Part shown: positions 45,908 to 55,474 of the stretch, in pieces | How positions within the stretch are numbered: the stretch's first letter is position 1 | Layout of the letters: each line of letters starts with the position of its first letter | NCBI RefSeq assembly: GCF_940677205.1 | Contig: NZ_OW712331.1 | Span: 1,612,001-1,676,000 of the forward strand | DNA length: 64,000 nucleotides | Source: [Clostridium] colinum | Lineage (GTDB): Bacteria > Bacillota > Clostridia > Lachnospirales > CAG-274 | Direction of reading: 5' to 3' | Translations under genes and position numbers: made by a program | The notes under the pieces: model-generated | Seen by the model: the letters and a program-made list of their open reading frames with translations, nothing else | Database searches by the model: none | What the model was told of the DNA's origin: nothing

Positions 45908-46315
45908 TTAGTTAACTATATGTTCGTATTTTTCTATAATAGCATTACTTGGTTGTATTTTTTCTACCATCTCAAAGGCTATTTTAACTGCAAAAAAATG
46001 TAATTTTACCAAAATAGCTATAATTACTATTCCGAGTAAAAACCCAGTTATTACCCTTTTTATATTATTACTTTCATAGTTTGTTAAAAGTTGTATAAAT
46101 CCATCTAATATAAGTGGCATAGTTAATAATATTATATATATTCCTTTAATATCTTTTAATTTTACTATAAAAATTATACCTACTATAACTCCTATAAGTT
46201 GTCCTGTACATCTTGCACAAATAGGAAACTGCTTTCCTTTATAAAAAAAAGACCTATCTGGCATACAATGACACATAAAAAGTATTTTTAAAAATTTTTC
46301 TATTTTACTATACAT
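45908..46315 (-). CDS. DUF2085-family membrane protein
   Basis: 135 residues. The DUF2085 motif MCHCMPDRSFFYKGKQFPICARCTG (about 14-38) holds two Cys-rich clusters likely to bind metal. Three hydrophobic helices follow (about 38-56, 58-76 and 87-110). This family of small polytopic proteins has no established function. The gene stands alone; a weak AAGGTGG lies before the ATG. Confidence 0.78.
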   Translation of the reverse strand: MYSKIEKFLKILFMCHCMPDRSFFYKGKQFPICARCTGQLIGVIVGIIFIVKLKDIKGIYIILLTMPLILDGFIQLLTNYESNNIKRVITGFLLGIVIIAILVKLHFFAVKIAFEMVEKIQPSNAIIEKYEHIVN

Positions 46316-46392
46316 ATTCCACCTTAAATAATTTTTAACAAATTTAATTACAATTAATTTTATATAAGTTTATAATTTACTTAACATTAGTA

Positions 46393-46421
46393 AAAAAGGT
46401 ATAAATAAATTATACCTTTTT
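46393..46421. terminator. Bidirectional hairpin downstream of the zinc-ribbon pseudogene
   Basis: AAAAAGGTATA and TATACCTTTTT pair with a short loop just beyond the last codon of the decayed gene at 46425-46712. Confidence 0.75.
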
Positions 46422-46424
46422 ATA

Positions 46425-46712
46425 TTAAGCACTAAACAACACACCTAAAACAATTAATAAAATATAAAATATGTAAAATAGAATTGATAATGAAATAGAT
46501 ACTAAAAATCCAATTAAACATTTTTTAGCTGTTTTTGGCTTTTTCCCTTCCCATACTAAATATAACACAAGACCTGCTATTGGAATACAAAACCCTAAGC
46601 AAAAATATCCTAAATTTCCACTATCAACTACTATATCTTATCTAGCTCCACAATTTTGACATACTTTACTATCTTCTGGTATTTGATTTCCACAAATTTT
46701 GCAAAACCGGAA
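46425..46712 (-). pseudogene. Decayed zinc-ribbon membrane protein
   Basis: One minus-strand frame reads FCKICGNQIPEDSKVCQNCGAR, a two-CxxC zinc ribbon. A TAA stop (46640-46638) follows, and the same frame then continues DIVVDSGNLGYFCLGFCIPIAGLVLYLVW and EGKKPKTAKKCLIGFLVSIS to a final TAA. This is the layout of small clostridial zinc-ribbon proteins with two membrane helices. Besides the nonsense codon, the start region is damaged: TAG lies four codons before the first Cys codon and no ATG, GTG or TTG is in frame. Probably a recent loss. Confidence 0.75.
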
Positions 46713-46806
46713 AAACTACCCCTAAAATTTATTTCTTGCAAATTATATCATAATCTCTGACAATTTTCAACATTTTTATATAAAATATTATATAATATTT
46801 TATGCA

Positions 46807-47943
46807 CTATGATAATCTATTTTTAAAATCCTCATAACCAAAGTGTTTTATTAGCTTTATACCTTCTTTTTCTGTATTAAAATATATAGAAGGTAAATTT
46901 ATACCATTAAATGTATTATTTTTTACCATAGAATAAATTGCCATATCACAAAAAACTAATCTATCTCCTTCTTTTAAAGGTTTTTTAAAAGAATAATCTC
47001 CTATAACATCACCAGATAAACAAGTAGGACAACCTAATCTATAAGTATAATCATATTCATTAGGGCCTCCTGCACCTATTATTTTAGGTCTATAAGGCAT
47101 CTCTAAAACATCTGGCATATGACATGTAGCCGATGTGTCTAAAATAGCTATGTCCATACCATTTTTCATAGTGTCTAAAACAGTTGATACTAAAAATCCT
47201 GTGTTTAATGCTATTGCCTCTCCAGGCTCAAGATATACATCTATATTATATTTATTTTTTATAAACATAATACATTCTATAAGTGTGTCTAAATAATAGT
47301 CTTCTCTAGTTATATGATGACCTCCACCAAAGTTTAACCATTTCATATTTTTAATATATTTTCCAAACTTTTCATCTACAATTTTTAATGTACGCTTTAA
47401 TGTATCTGAATTTTGTTCGCACATAGTATGAAAATGTAAACCATCTAGCCCATCTATATAATCTTTTTCAAAATTTTCTAACGTAGTACCCATTCGTGAA
47501 TTTGTAAAACAAGGGTTATATAAATCTGTTTCTATTTCAGAGTATTCTGGATTAATCCTTATACCTACTTCTATCTTTTTATCACACTCTTTAATTTTAT
47601 CTTTATATTTTTTATACTGATTAAAATTATTAAATACTATATGGTCGCTATATTTTAAAATTTCATCAAAATCTTTTTCTACATAAGCTGGAGCATATAT
47701 ATGAACTTCTTTTCCCATTTCTTCATATCCAAGCCTTGCTTCAAATAATGAGCTAGAAGTTACCCCTTTTAAATATTCTCCTACAATATTAAATGTAGAA
47801 AACATAGAAAAAGCTTTTGTTGCAAGCAAAATTTTTGCTCCTGTTTTATCTTGTACATATTTTAATATTTCAAGATTTTTTCTAAGTAATTTTTCATCTA
47901 CAACATAGCAAGGTGTTTGCAAACTATTAAAATCTATATTCAT
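46807..47943 (-). CDS. nspC: Carboxynorspermidine/carboxyspermidine decarboxylase
   Basis: 378-residue PLP enzyme of the alanine-racemase fold. The PLP lysine is Lys43 in ILLATKAFSMF. Other conserved parts are HFHTMCEQ, GGGHHIT, LEPGEAI and the GCPTCLSGD motif near the C-terminus. It decarboxylates carboxyspermidine or carboxynorspermidine to spermidine or norspermidine. It is partner of the dehydrogenase at 48724-49923. Its ATG overlaps the acetyltransferase stop by 4 bases (ATGA), so the two are coupled. Confidence 0.94.
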   Translation of the reverse strand: MNIDFNSLQTPCYVVDEKLLRKNLEILKYVQDKTGAKILLATKAFSMFSTFNIVGEYLKGVTSSSLFEARLGYEEMGKEVHIYAPAYVEKDFDEILKYSDHIVFNNFNQYKKYKDKIKECDKKIEVGIRINPEYSEIETDLYNPCFTNSRMGTTLENFEKDYIDGLDGLHFHTMCEQNSDTLKRTLKIVDEKFGKYIKNMKWLNFGGGHHITREDYYLDTLIECIMFIKNKYNIDVYLEPGEAIALNTGFLVSTVLDTMKNGMDIAILDTSATCHMPDVLEMPYRPKIIGAGGPNEYDYTYRLGCPTCLSGDVIGDYSFKKPLKEGDRLVFCDMAIYSMVKNNTFNGINLPSIYFNTEKEGIKLIKHFGYEDFKNRLS

Positions 47944-48401
47944 TTTTCCTCCTTAAAAAATTTAAACATAACCAATTCTCCGTTAATATCTGTTTCTCCA
48001 TTAAAATTAAATCCTAATTTTTTATAAAATTTAATAGCTATATAGTTATCTTCATAAACACTTAAGTAAATTTTATTATAATTATATTCACTTTTTATCT
48101 TTTCTAGAAGAATAGGTAAAACTAAATTAGCATATCCCATATTTTGATAATTTCTATCTATTAAAAATCTGTCAAGCCAAACTCTACCATTTTTACCTTC
48201 ATTTTTAAAAAGACCATACATTGCAAATCCTACATATTTATTATCTATTTTTATAATCGTAGGTTTCCAACATTTACATCTTCTGGCCTCTTTTATACAA
48301 TCATACACTGTTTCTATATGCTTTTGTTGATTTTTAAAAACTTTTAATTTATATGCTTTTCTTCTATTTTGTTTTGTAACTTTTTCAAACTCAATATTCA
48401 A
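47940..48401 (-). CDS. GNAT acetyltransferase, spermidine/spermine N-acetyltransferase-like (BltD-like)
   Basis: 153 residues. The overall shape is like B. subtilis BltD/PaiA polyamine acetyltransferases: WKPTIIKIDNKYVGFAMYGLF, VWLDRFLIDRNYQNMGYANLVL (the CoA loop QNMGYA), then LSVYEDNYIAIKFYKKLGFNFNGE. Its position between the dehydrogenase and nspC, with a coupled stop-start at nspC, supports polyamines as substrate. That substrate is an inference; the GNAT fold itself is clear. Confidence 0.75.
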   Translation of the reverse strand: MNIEFEKVTKQNRRKAYKLKVFKNQQKHIETVYDCIKEARRCKCWKPTIIKIDNKYVGFAMYGLFKNEGKNGRVWLDRFLIDRNYQNMGYANLVLPILLEKIKSEYNYNKIYLSVYEDNYIAIKFYKKLGFNFNGETDINGELVMFKFFKEEK

Positions 48402-48598
48402 AATTTCACCTTCAAATCATTATATCTATATAGCTAATAATATAAAATTAAATTATAATTTAATAAATCAAGGTTTTAAATACTTTGTATTCAAAAACAG
48501 GCACTCTTAATATTTTTCTTCTTTAAAATTAAAAAAATAAACCCATTTATAAATTTTAAATTGAAAAATAGAGTCCCTTAATTTTATTTAAATAACGA
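48402..48598. other. Intergenic stretch upstream of the acetyltransferase gene
   Basis: About 200 AT-rich bases that, with the repeat copy at 48599-48700, make the 322-base gap between the two polyamine genes. I see no convincing promoter or ORF. Confidence 0.4.
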
Positions 48599-48700
48599 GG
48601 GTGTAGACTTTGTCTACACCCTTTCGTCGTAATAACAAAATTATCACAACGAGTATTTTAACTAATTTTATTGTTAAAAAGCTAAAAATACTAAAAATAT
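48599..48700 (+). repeat. Dispersed intergenic repeat, copy F (short)
   Basis: Begins with a perfect GGGTGTAGAC-TTT-GTCTACACCC hairpin, then TTTCGTCGTAATAACAAAATTATCACAACGA, the same second block as in copy C (with matching TTTCGT…ATTATCACAA). A degraded end follows. It lies 24 bases after the carboxyspermidine dehydrogenase stop codon, so the hairpin could end that transcript. Confidence 0.6.
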
Positions 48701-48723
48701 AAATAAAAACTATTATAAAACAA

Positions 48724-49923
48724 TTAATCTACCATATCTGGATTAAAGCTTTCTTTCCAAGGTAAGCCCCATTTATTAAGCTCTTCCATAAATGGGTCTG
48801 GGTCAAATTCTTCTATGTTATACACACCTGCCTTGTCCCATTTTTTAGTCATAATCATCATAGCTCCAATCATAGCTGGAACACCTGTTGTATAAGAAAT
48901 AGCTTGAGAACCAACCTCTTTATAACATTCTTGATGGTCGCAAACATTATAAAGATAATAAGTTTTTTCTTTACCATCTTTTATACCTTTAAATATACAA
49001 CCTATGTTAGTTTTACCTTTTGTTCTAGGCCCTAGACTAGCTGGGTCTGGTAATATAGCTTTTAAAAACTGTATAGGTACAATTTCTTTTCCTTCAAAAT
49101 TTATAGGCTCAATACTTGTCATACCTACGTTTTCTAAAACTTTAAGATGAGTTAAATATTTTTCAGAAAATGTCATAAAAAATCTTATTCTTTTAATACC
49201 TTTTATATTAACAGCTAAAGATTCTAACTCTTCGTGATATAAAAGATACATATCTTTTTCTCCTATTTCTGGAAAATTATAAACTCTTTTAATCTCCATA
49301 GGCTCTGTTTCTACAAATTTTCCATCTTCAAAATATCTTCCTTTAGATGTAATCTCACGAATATTTATTTCTGGATTAAAGTTTGTAGCAAAATGATAAC
49401 CGTGGTCTCCTGCATTTGCATCTAAAATATCTATATAATGTATTTCATCAAAATGGTGTTTTAAGGCATAAGCAGAAAATACCCCTGTAACACCTGGGTC
49501 AAAACCACTACCTAAAAGAGCAGTAATACCAGCTTCTTTAAACTTTTCTCTATAAGCCCATTGCCATTTATATTCAAACTTAGCTGTATCAAGTGGCTCA
49601 TAGTTAGCTGTATCAACATAATGTACTTTTGTAGCAAGACAAGCGTCCATTATAGTTAAGTCTTGATAAGGTAATGCAAGGTTTATAACAACATCTGGCT
49701 TAAACTCATTAATTAAAGCAATAATTTCATCAACATTGTCGGCATCAAGCTGAGCTGTTGATATTTTAGTGCGTCCTCCATCAAGCTTTTCTTTTAAAGC
49801 ATCACATTTAGACTTTGTACGGCTAGCTATACAAATTTCTTCAAAAACTTCTGGGTTTTGACAACATTTATGAACTGTAACACTAGCAACTCCACCAGCA
49901 CCAATAATTAAGGCTTTTCCCAT
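48724..49923 (-). CDS. Carboxyspermidine/carboxynorspermidine dehydrogenase (saccharopine dehydrogenase family)
   Basis: 399 residues. The N-terminal Rossmann motif GKALIIGAGGVASVTVHKC, then NLALPYQDLTIMDACLATKVHYVDTANYEP and GFDPGVTGVFSAYALKHHFDEIHYIDILDANAGDHGY, are hallmarks of the CASDH branch. It joins putrescine and aspartate semialdehyde with NADPH to carboxyspermidine, which NspC decarboxylates. Start at 49923 (ATG after GGAGG and an 11-base spacer); a TTG at 49941 overlaps the GGAGG and is rejected. First gene of the polyamine group. Confidence 0.92.
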   Translation of the reverse strand: MGKALIIGAGGVASVTVHKCCQNPEVFEEICIASRTKSKCDALKEKLDGGRTKISTAQLDADNVDEIIALINEFKPDVVINLALPYQDLTIMDACLATKVHYVDTANYEPLDTAKFEYKWQWAYREKFKEAGITALLGSGFDPGVTGVFSAYALKHHFDEIHYIDILDANAGDHGYHFATNFNPEINIREITSKGRYFEDGKFVETEPMEIKRVYNFPEIGEKDMYLLYHEELESLAVNIKGIKRIRFFMTFSEKYLTHLKVLENVGMTSIEPINFEGKEIVPIQFLKAILPDPASLGPRTKGKTNIGCIFKGIKDGKEKTYYLYNVCDHQECYKEVGSQAISYTTGVPAMIGAMMIMTKKWDKAGVYNIEEFDPDPFMEELNKWGLPWKESFNPDMVD

Positions 49924-50110
49924 TTCTTTTTTATCCTCCAAAATTAATATATTTTTTCCACATATTGATATACGTTAAGACATTAATATCATAAAGATAT
50001 AAAATTGTTTGTGTAAGACTAATTATACAAAATAAAATTTAATTAATCAAGATTTTTACAAAAATAATTTTAAAAATTTTTTAATATATATTAAAAATTT
50101 TAATACATTA

Positions 50111-50314
50111 AGGTTATATACAAAGTCTACACCCTTTCGTTATAATAATAAAATTATCACAATGATTTACTGTATGAATAAAGCAAGTTTTTTAAAAAAG
50201 GTCTAAATATCCTAAAAATCTGACTTTTACAAAATCTAAGGCAAAGTCCCATCTTGTGATTATAATTTTTATACTTTGCATAAAAATTAGTATAAAATAT
50301 TTTATCTTTAAATC
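50111..50314 (+). repeat. Dispersed intergenic repeat, copy C
   Basis: Blocks: AGGTTATATACAAAGTCTACACCCTTTCGT (hairpin decayed), AATAATAAAATTATCACAATGATT, ACTGTATGAATAAAGCAAG, CCTAAAAATCTGACTTTTACAAAATCTAAGGCAAAGTCCCATCTTGTGATTATAATTTTTATACTTTGC-type middle, and TATAAAATATTTTATCTTTAAATCTAATATT. It runs in the same block order as copy A on the opposite strand. It sits in the 464-base divergent gap between the polyamine dehydrogenase and coaBC, where promoters of both genes must lie. Confidence 0.7.
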
Positions 50315-50387
50315 TAATATTAAAACTAATATGTGTTAAAATTAATTATTTTATGATAAAATATAAAAAAAACTAAGGAGAATTACT

Positions 50388-51584
50388 ATGTTAAAAGGAA
50401 AATGTATAATAATTGGAGTTACTGGTGGTATAGCTTGCTACAAAGTTGCAAATCTTGTTAGTATGTTAAAAAAATGTGGTGCTAATGTAAATGTTATAAT
50501 GACAAAAAATGCTACCGAATTTATATCTCCCCTAACTTTTGAAACTTTAAGTGGTAACAAATGTGTTGTAGATACTTTTGAAAAAAAAGCTAATTATGAT
50601 GTAGAACATATATCTTTAGCAAAAAGAGCAGACCTTATAATGATAGCTCCTGCTACAGCAAATATTATAGCAAAAATGGCAAATGGTATAGCCGATGATA
50701 TGCTTACTACAACAGTTTTAGCATCAAAATATAAAAAAATAATAGCTCCTGCTATGAATACTAATATGTATGAAAATAAAATAACTCAAGATAATATATC
50801 TAAGCTAAAATATTACGATTTTGATGTTATAGAACCTGCCGTTGGGCTTTTAGCTTGTAATGATACAGGCGTTGGAAAAATGCCTGAACCTGACATTTTA
50901 TTTGAACATATTTTAAAAGAATTAGCTTTTGAAAAAACTTTATTAAATAAAAATATTTTAATATCTGCCGGGGCTACCTGTGAATATATAGACCCTGTTA
51001 GGTATATTACAAATCCATCTAGCGGTAAAATGGGCTTTGCCCTTGCAAAAGTATGTATGTTAAAAGGTGCTAATGTTACATTAGTGTGTGGAAAAACTTC
51101 TGTAAAGCCTCCTATGTTTACTAATATTATAAATGTTGTATCTGCCCAAGATATGTTTGATATATTTAAAGACATACATAAAAATTTTGATATGATTTTT
51201 ATGACGGCTGCTGTATCTGATTTTACACCTGTAAATTTTTATGATGAAAAGGTAAAAAAACATACATTAAATAGCCCTAACCTAGAGCTAAAACAAACTA
51301 AAGATATTTTAAAATATTTAGGAGATAACAAGCCCTCTAACCAAATATTATGTGGATTTTCTATGGAAACAGAAAATCTTTTAGAAAATTCTAAAACAAA
51401 ACTTATTAATAAAAATTTAGATTATATTGTAGCTAATAACCTTAAAGAAGAAGGTGCAGGGTTTAATGTAGATACAAATATAGCTACACTAATATCAAAA
51501 GATGATTATATATCTTTTGAAAAACTAACAAAATTTGAACTTGCTAATAAAATTGTAGATATAATAATAAATAATCACAATTAA
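50388..51584 (+). CDS. coaBC: Bifunctional phosphopantothenoylcysteine decarboxylase/phosphopantothenate-cysteine ligase
   Basis: 398 residues; two steps of coenzyme A synthesis. The N-terminal CoaC flavoprotein (1-180) has GVTGGIACYK, the catalytic His74 in DVEHISLAKRAD, PAMNTNMYEN and Cys157 in LLACNDTGVGKMPEP. The C-terminal CoaB ligase (about 187-398) has LISAGATCEYIDPVRYITNPSSGKMG, AAVSDF and the KxKK-like LKQTKDIL. Start behind AAGGAG. Single gene with a strong terminator downstream. Confidence 0.96.
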   Translation: MLKGKCIIIGVTGGIACYKVANLVSMLKKCGANVNVIMTKNATEFISPLTFETLSGNKCVVDTFEKKANYDVEHISLAKRADLIMIAPATANIIAKMANGIADDMLTTTVLASKYKKIIAPAMNTNMYENKITQDNISKLKYYDFDVIEPAVGLLACNDTGVGKMPEPDILFEHILKELAFEKTLLNKNILISAGATCEYIDPVRYITNPSSGKMGFALAKVCMLKGANVTLVCGKTSVKPPMFTNIINVVSAQDMFDIFKDIHKNFDMIFMTAAVSDFTPVNFYDEKVKKHTLNSPNLELKQTKDILKYLGDNKPSNQILCGFSMETENLLENSKTKLINKNLDYIVANNLKEEGAGFNVDTNIATLISKDDYISFEKLTKFELANKIVDIIINNHN

Positions 51585-51616
51585 AACAAAATTTTTTAGA
51601 CTTTATATAAAAGTTA

Positions 51617-51666
51617 AAATGATAATATGAGACTTATATTTATTATATTGCCTCATATTATCATTT
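51617..51666. terminator. Bidirectional terminator between coaBC and gerC
   Basis: AAATGATAATATGAG and its exact complement form a 15-base stem with a 20-base loop, between the convergent coaBC and ger genes. Confidence 0.85.
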
Positions 51667-51668
51667 GT

Positions 51669-52859
51669 TTATTTTATACTTCCAGAGCCTTTTATTTTTG
51701 TATTACATTTTATATCAAATTGTACATAATCATAAATATTATTATTTTCTAAATTATACTTATCATATAAGTTATATTCATTTTTTCTTATAAGCTCTTT
51801 TAAACCTATTATATCAATATTTAAACTTTTAATGTTATTAATAGCATTTTCTATCTCTTTTTTTACATAAATAGATATTTCATCTTCTATCATTTTATAT
51901 TTTTCTGTGTCTATCATTATGTTTTTACCCAAATAATATTCAGATATATTGCCTTCTAGATTAACTAAAAACTGACAAGTTATTTTATTATTTTCTTCAT
52001 AAAACTTTTTCTCTACTTTCTTTTTAAATATAGAAGTAGATACATATGCTTTTTCAAAAGGTATAGATATTTCTCCTAAAGAATTTTTATCTATTAGCCA
52101 TAAAATTCCTTTTGTTGTAGCGTCTTCTAAATATCCTATATACCTACTATCTTTTAATGCAATTAACCCACTTAACCTTACATCTTTATCTATAACCTGT
52201 ATATTAGGAATAACTGTATCTCCTGTTGATAGCAACTGTTGTATAATATCTTCCAAATCTACTCTGTAAGTAAAAAAAGAATTTTTCTTATTATTTTTAT
52301 AAAAGTCATTTATATATATACCTAACATTTTTTCATCTTTAGGTATAGTTTGTAAAATTTCCTTAGCATTGCCTTGCGTTCCTAACACTATAATTTTTCG
52401 GCTTATTTCATTGTTTCTTTCTAAAGAATCTATCACTTCTTTTAATAATACATCATCTTCTAATATTCCTTTGCCTAAAACAACTACTTTTGTATGACCA
52501 TAATATAAATTTTTACTCATATATGTGTCAATTAGCTCCATTGTAGATGCAACAGACGAACCTTCGGCAATTTTTACTGCCTCATTTATACTATTTTCTT
52601 GTTTATCTTTGCTCATAGGGTCGGCTTGTTTTTCTGTATTGCCCGTTTTTTCACCTTCAGGTACTTCTGGCATAGCTAAAGATACAATAAATCTTTTTTC
52701 TTCTCCTGTTTTTTCTATACTTGTATCACTTTCTTCGTTATATTTATCTATACCTATTGCTAAAACAATTGCTCTTTCTTCTAGCTCTACTTTATCAAAA
52801 CAACCGGTTAAAAATACACTACAAAATAATAAAATAAATATAGTTTTAAATATTTTCAC
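51669..52859 (-). CDS. gerC: Spore germination lipoprotein GerC (GerAC family)
   Basis: 396 residues. A lipoprotein signal peptide ends in LTGC with lipid-bearing Cys20; the mature part starts FDKVELEERAIVLAIGIDKY, the Ger(x)C hallmark. The conserved domain order matches GerAC proteins, the third part of nutrient germinant receptors in the spore inner membrane. The GTG start (52859) follows GGGGG and lies inside the last codons of gerB (14-base overlap). A charged stretch at about 60-85 is an insertion of low complexity. Confidence 0.92.
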   Translation of the reverse strand: MKIFKTIFILLFCSVFLTGCFDKVELEERAIVLAIGIDKYNEESDTSIEKTGEEKRFIVSLAMPEVPEGEKTGNTEKQADPMSKDKQENSINEAVKIAEGSSVASTMELIDTYMSKNLYYGHTKVVVLGKGILEDDVLLKEVIDSLERNNEISRKIIVLGTQGNAKEILQTIPKDEKMLGIYINDFYKNNKKNSFFTYRVDLEDIIQQLLSTGDTVIPNIQVIDKDVRLSGLIALKDSRYIGYLEDATTKGILWLIDKNSLGEISIPFEKAYVSTSIFKKKVEKKFYEENNKITCQFLVNLEGNISEYYLGKNIMIDTEKYKMIEDEISIYVKKEIENAINNIKSLNIDIIGLKELIRKNEYNLYDKYNLENNNIYDYVQFDIKCNTKIKGSGSIK

Positions 52860-53949
52860 TTTTTAACCCCCTTACCTTAGCTACTACATATAAAAGTATT
52901 GGTAAGATTACTATATAAAAAACGCCAAATGTAAAATAAAATATATCCATTATTTTGTATACAACAGTTATATTGCTTGGTAAAAAAGATATAAAATATA
53001 CTATTGGTATACATATACATATAAATGTTGTATGTGTGCCTACCTTTGCTACATCTTTAAATATTAAAGATGAAAAAAACATTCCTGCATTAACCATCAT
53101 AAAAATAGATATTATCCAAAATGTCATTATTAAAGCATCTTGACGCTCTATAAAAGACCCTGGTAAGTCTATCGTATCCATTATCTCCAACACTGGCCAC
53201 ATTTGATGCATAATATCATATTTCCCAAACCTAGCTATCGTTATAAGCGTTATAATAGTCATTATTATTCCTACTATTGTTATAGCACCTATCGTAGCCT
53301 TTTTTATTTTTTCTTTTTCTTTAATATATGGATAAACTAAAAATATAAAATCTATCCCTGTAAAATAAAAAAGCATATAGCCCCCGCCTTTTAAGGCCTC
53401 TATCGGCTTAATTTCTTTAAAAAAGGGCTTTAAATTTGAAAAGTCTATATCAAAAACTGCTATAAAAAATACAAATGCCAAAGGTAAAAATACAATAAAA
53501 ATAAGTATTTCTGCTATACGCCCTCTAGCTTCATATCCTTTGCTTGCCATATATGAGCCTAAAAGTAGCATACTAAAAGATATTACCCAAAAAGGTGTGT
53601 TAAAAAGCATTATTTCTTTTAATATTTCAGAAAAAATTCTTACTTCCATTGCAACACCAATCATTATTTTTATAATAAACCCAAAGCTAATTAATATTCC
53701 AAGTGGTTTACCTAAAATTTTACAAGTATAATCTACAAAATTATCTTCTGGATATATTTTTGCTACTTCATTTATTATCGTTAAAAAAAATATAGAAAAA
53801 ATTAAGCCTATTAAAATAAGTGCCCAACCATTTTGCCCTCCAAATTTTACTGCTCTTTGAGGTAAAATAGTTATACCCATACCAAAAATATCAAGTATTA
53901 AAAGTAATTTTAACTGTCTTATAGTTATAAAGTTATTTTCTGCAAACAT
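52846..53949 (-). CDS. gerB: Spore germination permease GerB (GerAB family)
   Basis: 367 residues with about ten membrane helices, an APC-superfamily transporter-like fold. The N-terminus ITIRQLKLLLILDIFGMGITILPQRAV is typical for the GerAB/spore permease family. It binds the germinant (amino acids in studied cases) with GerA and GerC. AAGGAGG before the ATG, 10 bases after gerA. Confidence 0.92.
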   Translation of the reverse strand: MFAENNFITIRQLKLLLILDIFGMGITILPQRAVKFGGQNGWALILIGLIFSIFFLTIINEVAKIYPEDNFVDYTCKILGKPLGILISFGFIIKIMIGVAMEVRIFSEILKEIMLFNTPFWVISFSMLLLGSYMASKGYEARGRIAEILIFIVFLPLAFVFFIAVFDIDFSNLKPFFKEIKPIEALKGGGYMLFYFTGIDFIFLVYPYIKEKEKIKKATIGAITIVGIIMTIITLITIARFGKYDIMHQMWPVLEIMDTIDLPGSFIERQDALIMTFWIISIFMMVNAGMFFSSLIFKDVAKVGTHTTFICICIPIVYFISFLPSNITVVYKIMDIFYFTFGVFYIVILPILLYVVAKVRGLKSENI

Positions 53950-53959
53950 AGCTACCTCC

Positions 53960-55474
53960 TTAATTTATGTCCTGTTTTTTATTTTTAGATAAACTTAACC
54001 TTGTTTTTTGACTATCTTTAGCAAAAATAGGTCTTTTTCTAAGCATAAATATAGGTAACTTTACTAATGTATCTTTAATGTCATTAAGCCCATATTCTTT
54101 TACAGATACAAAAGGATATAAATAAGGTATTCCAAAACTTTTTAGTGTTACAAGATGTATAAGACAAATTAATATAGCAAGCCAAAATCCAAAAAATCCT
54201 AATAATGATGATAATAAAATTATAAAATATTTAGTAAGCCTATACCCTGCTACAAGAGCAATATTTGGTATAGCAAAGCTACAAATAGCCGTAAGCGCTA
54301 TTACTATAACTACTATTGGACTAACTAAACCTGCCTCTACTGCCGCTTGTCCTATTATTATACCTCCAACTATTCCAAGGGTGCTACCTATTGCCGAAGG
54401 TAGCCTTATACCTGCTTCTCTTAAAGTTTCAAAGGCAAGCTCCATTAAAACTATTTCTACAACTGCCGGTATAGGCACTGTCTGCCTAGCTTCTGCCATT
54501 TTTAAAATAAGCTCCATAGGTATCATAGCGGGGTGATATACTGCTATTGCTATATATAGCCCTGGTAAACATACTGCTAAAGCTCCTGCTATATATCTTA
54601 TAATCCTTACAAAACTCATTATTTCCCATCTTTGATAATAATCTTCTGATGATTGATAAAAACTAGCTAATATAGTAGGAACAATTATTACAAAAGGTGT
54701 ATTATCTACAACAATAGCTATTCTACCTTCTAAAAGAGCCGATGCTACCTTATCTGGTCTTTCTGTCATTTGCATTTGTGGAAAAGGTGATTTATAATCA
54801 TCTTCTATAAATTGTTCTATATATCCACTATCTAATATACCATCTATATCTATCATATTAAGCCGTTTTTCTACTTCTTCTAATATTTCTGGTCTAGCTA
54901 TATCCTCCATATACATTATACCAATATCTGTTTTGCTTCTTTTTCCTATTCTTATTTGTTTTAATTTTAAATTAGTATCTCTTATTCTTCTTCTTATAAG
55001 AACAGTATTTACTCTAAAGGTTTCTGTAAAAGCCTCTTTTGAGCCTTGTACAACTACTTCTGTGTCTGCCGTAGCAACGCCTCTTCTAGGAAACCCCTTT
55101 GTAGATAAAATAATAGCTTTATCAAATCCATCTACTAATAATAATGTATTTCCCGCTAATATTTCATCTATAACTTTTTCAAAATCTGTTTCTTCAAAAA
55201 AATCTGCAGTTGCTATGCCTCCATTTTTTAAAGCCTCAAATATATTTTCTTTAAGCTCATTTCCATTTGGTCTTACTTGTCTTAAATCTATCATAAGTAT
55301 GTCCATAAGCTCATCTATAAAAGCTCTATCGGTCATTACATCTATATAGCTTATATATAAATTTGTCTCTCTATTTTCTCCAACTGGAAACTTTCTTTTT
55401 ACTATATCTCCAAAATCTTTAAATCTTGTGTCTAAATATTTTATATTTTTGTCTATGTCTTTATCTATATACAA
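53960..55474 (-). CDS. gerA: Spore germination protein GerA (GerAA family)
   Basis: 504 residues. The N-terminal soluble domain (about 1-285; NLYISYIDVMTDRAFIDELM, LLVDGFDKAIILSTKGFPRRGVATADTEVVVQGSKEAFTE) precedes a membrane domain with about five helices (about 285-445; MELAFETLREAGIRLPSAIGSTLGIVGGIIIGQAAVEAGLVSP). It is the ion-channel subunit of the germinant receptor. I start at the TTG at 55474 because GGGGAGG lies 7 bases upstream; the GTG at 55519 has no ribosome binding site. The gene order gerA-gerB-gerC is standard. The nutrient sensed cannot be told. Confidence 0.92.
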   Translation of the reverse strand: MYIDKDIDKNIKYLDTRFKDFGDIVKRKFPVGENRETNLYISYIDVMTDRAFIDELMDILMIDLRQVRPNGNELKENIFEALKNGGIATADFFEETDFEKVIDEILAGNTLLLVDGFDKAIILSTKGFPRRGVATADTEVVVQGSKEAFTETFRVNTVLIRRRIRDTNLKLKQIRIGKRSKTDIGIMYMEDIARPEILEEVEKRLNMIDIDGILDSGYIEQFIEDDYKSPFPQMQMTERPDKVASALLEGRIAIVVDNTPFVIIVPTILASFYQSSEDYYQRWEIMSFVRIIRYIAGALAVCLPGLYIAIAVYHPAMIPMELILKMAEARQTVPIPAVVEIVLMELAFETLREAGIRLPSAIGSTLGIVGGIIIGQAAVEAGLVSPIVVIVIALTAICSFAIPNIALVAGYRLTKYFIILLSSLLGFFGFWLAILICLIHLVTLKSFGIPYLYPFVSVKEYGLNDIKDTLVKLPIFMLRKRPIFAKDSQKTRLSLSKNKKQDIN

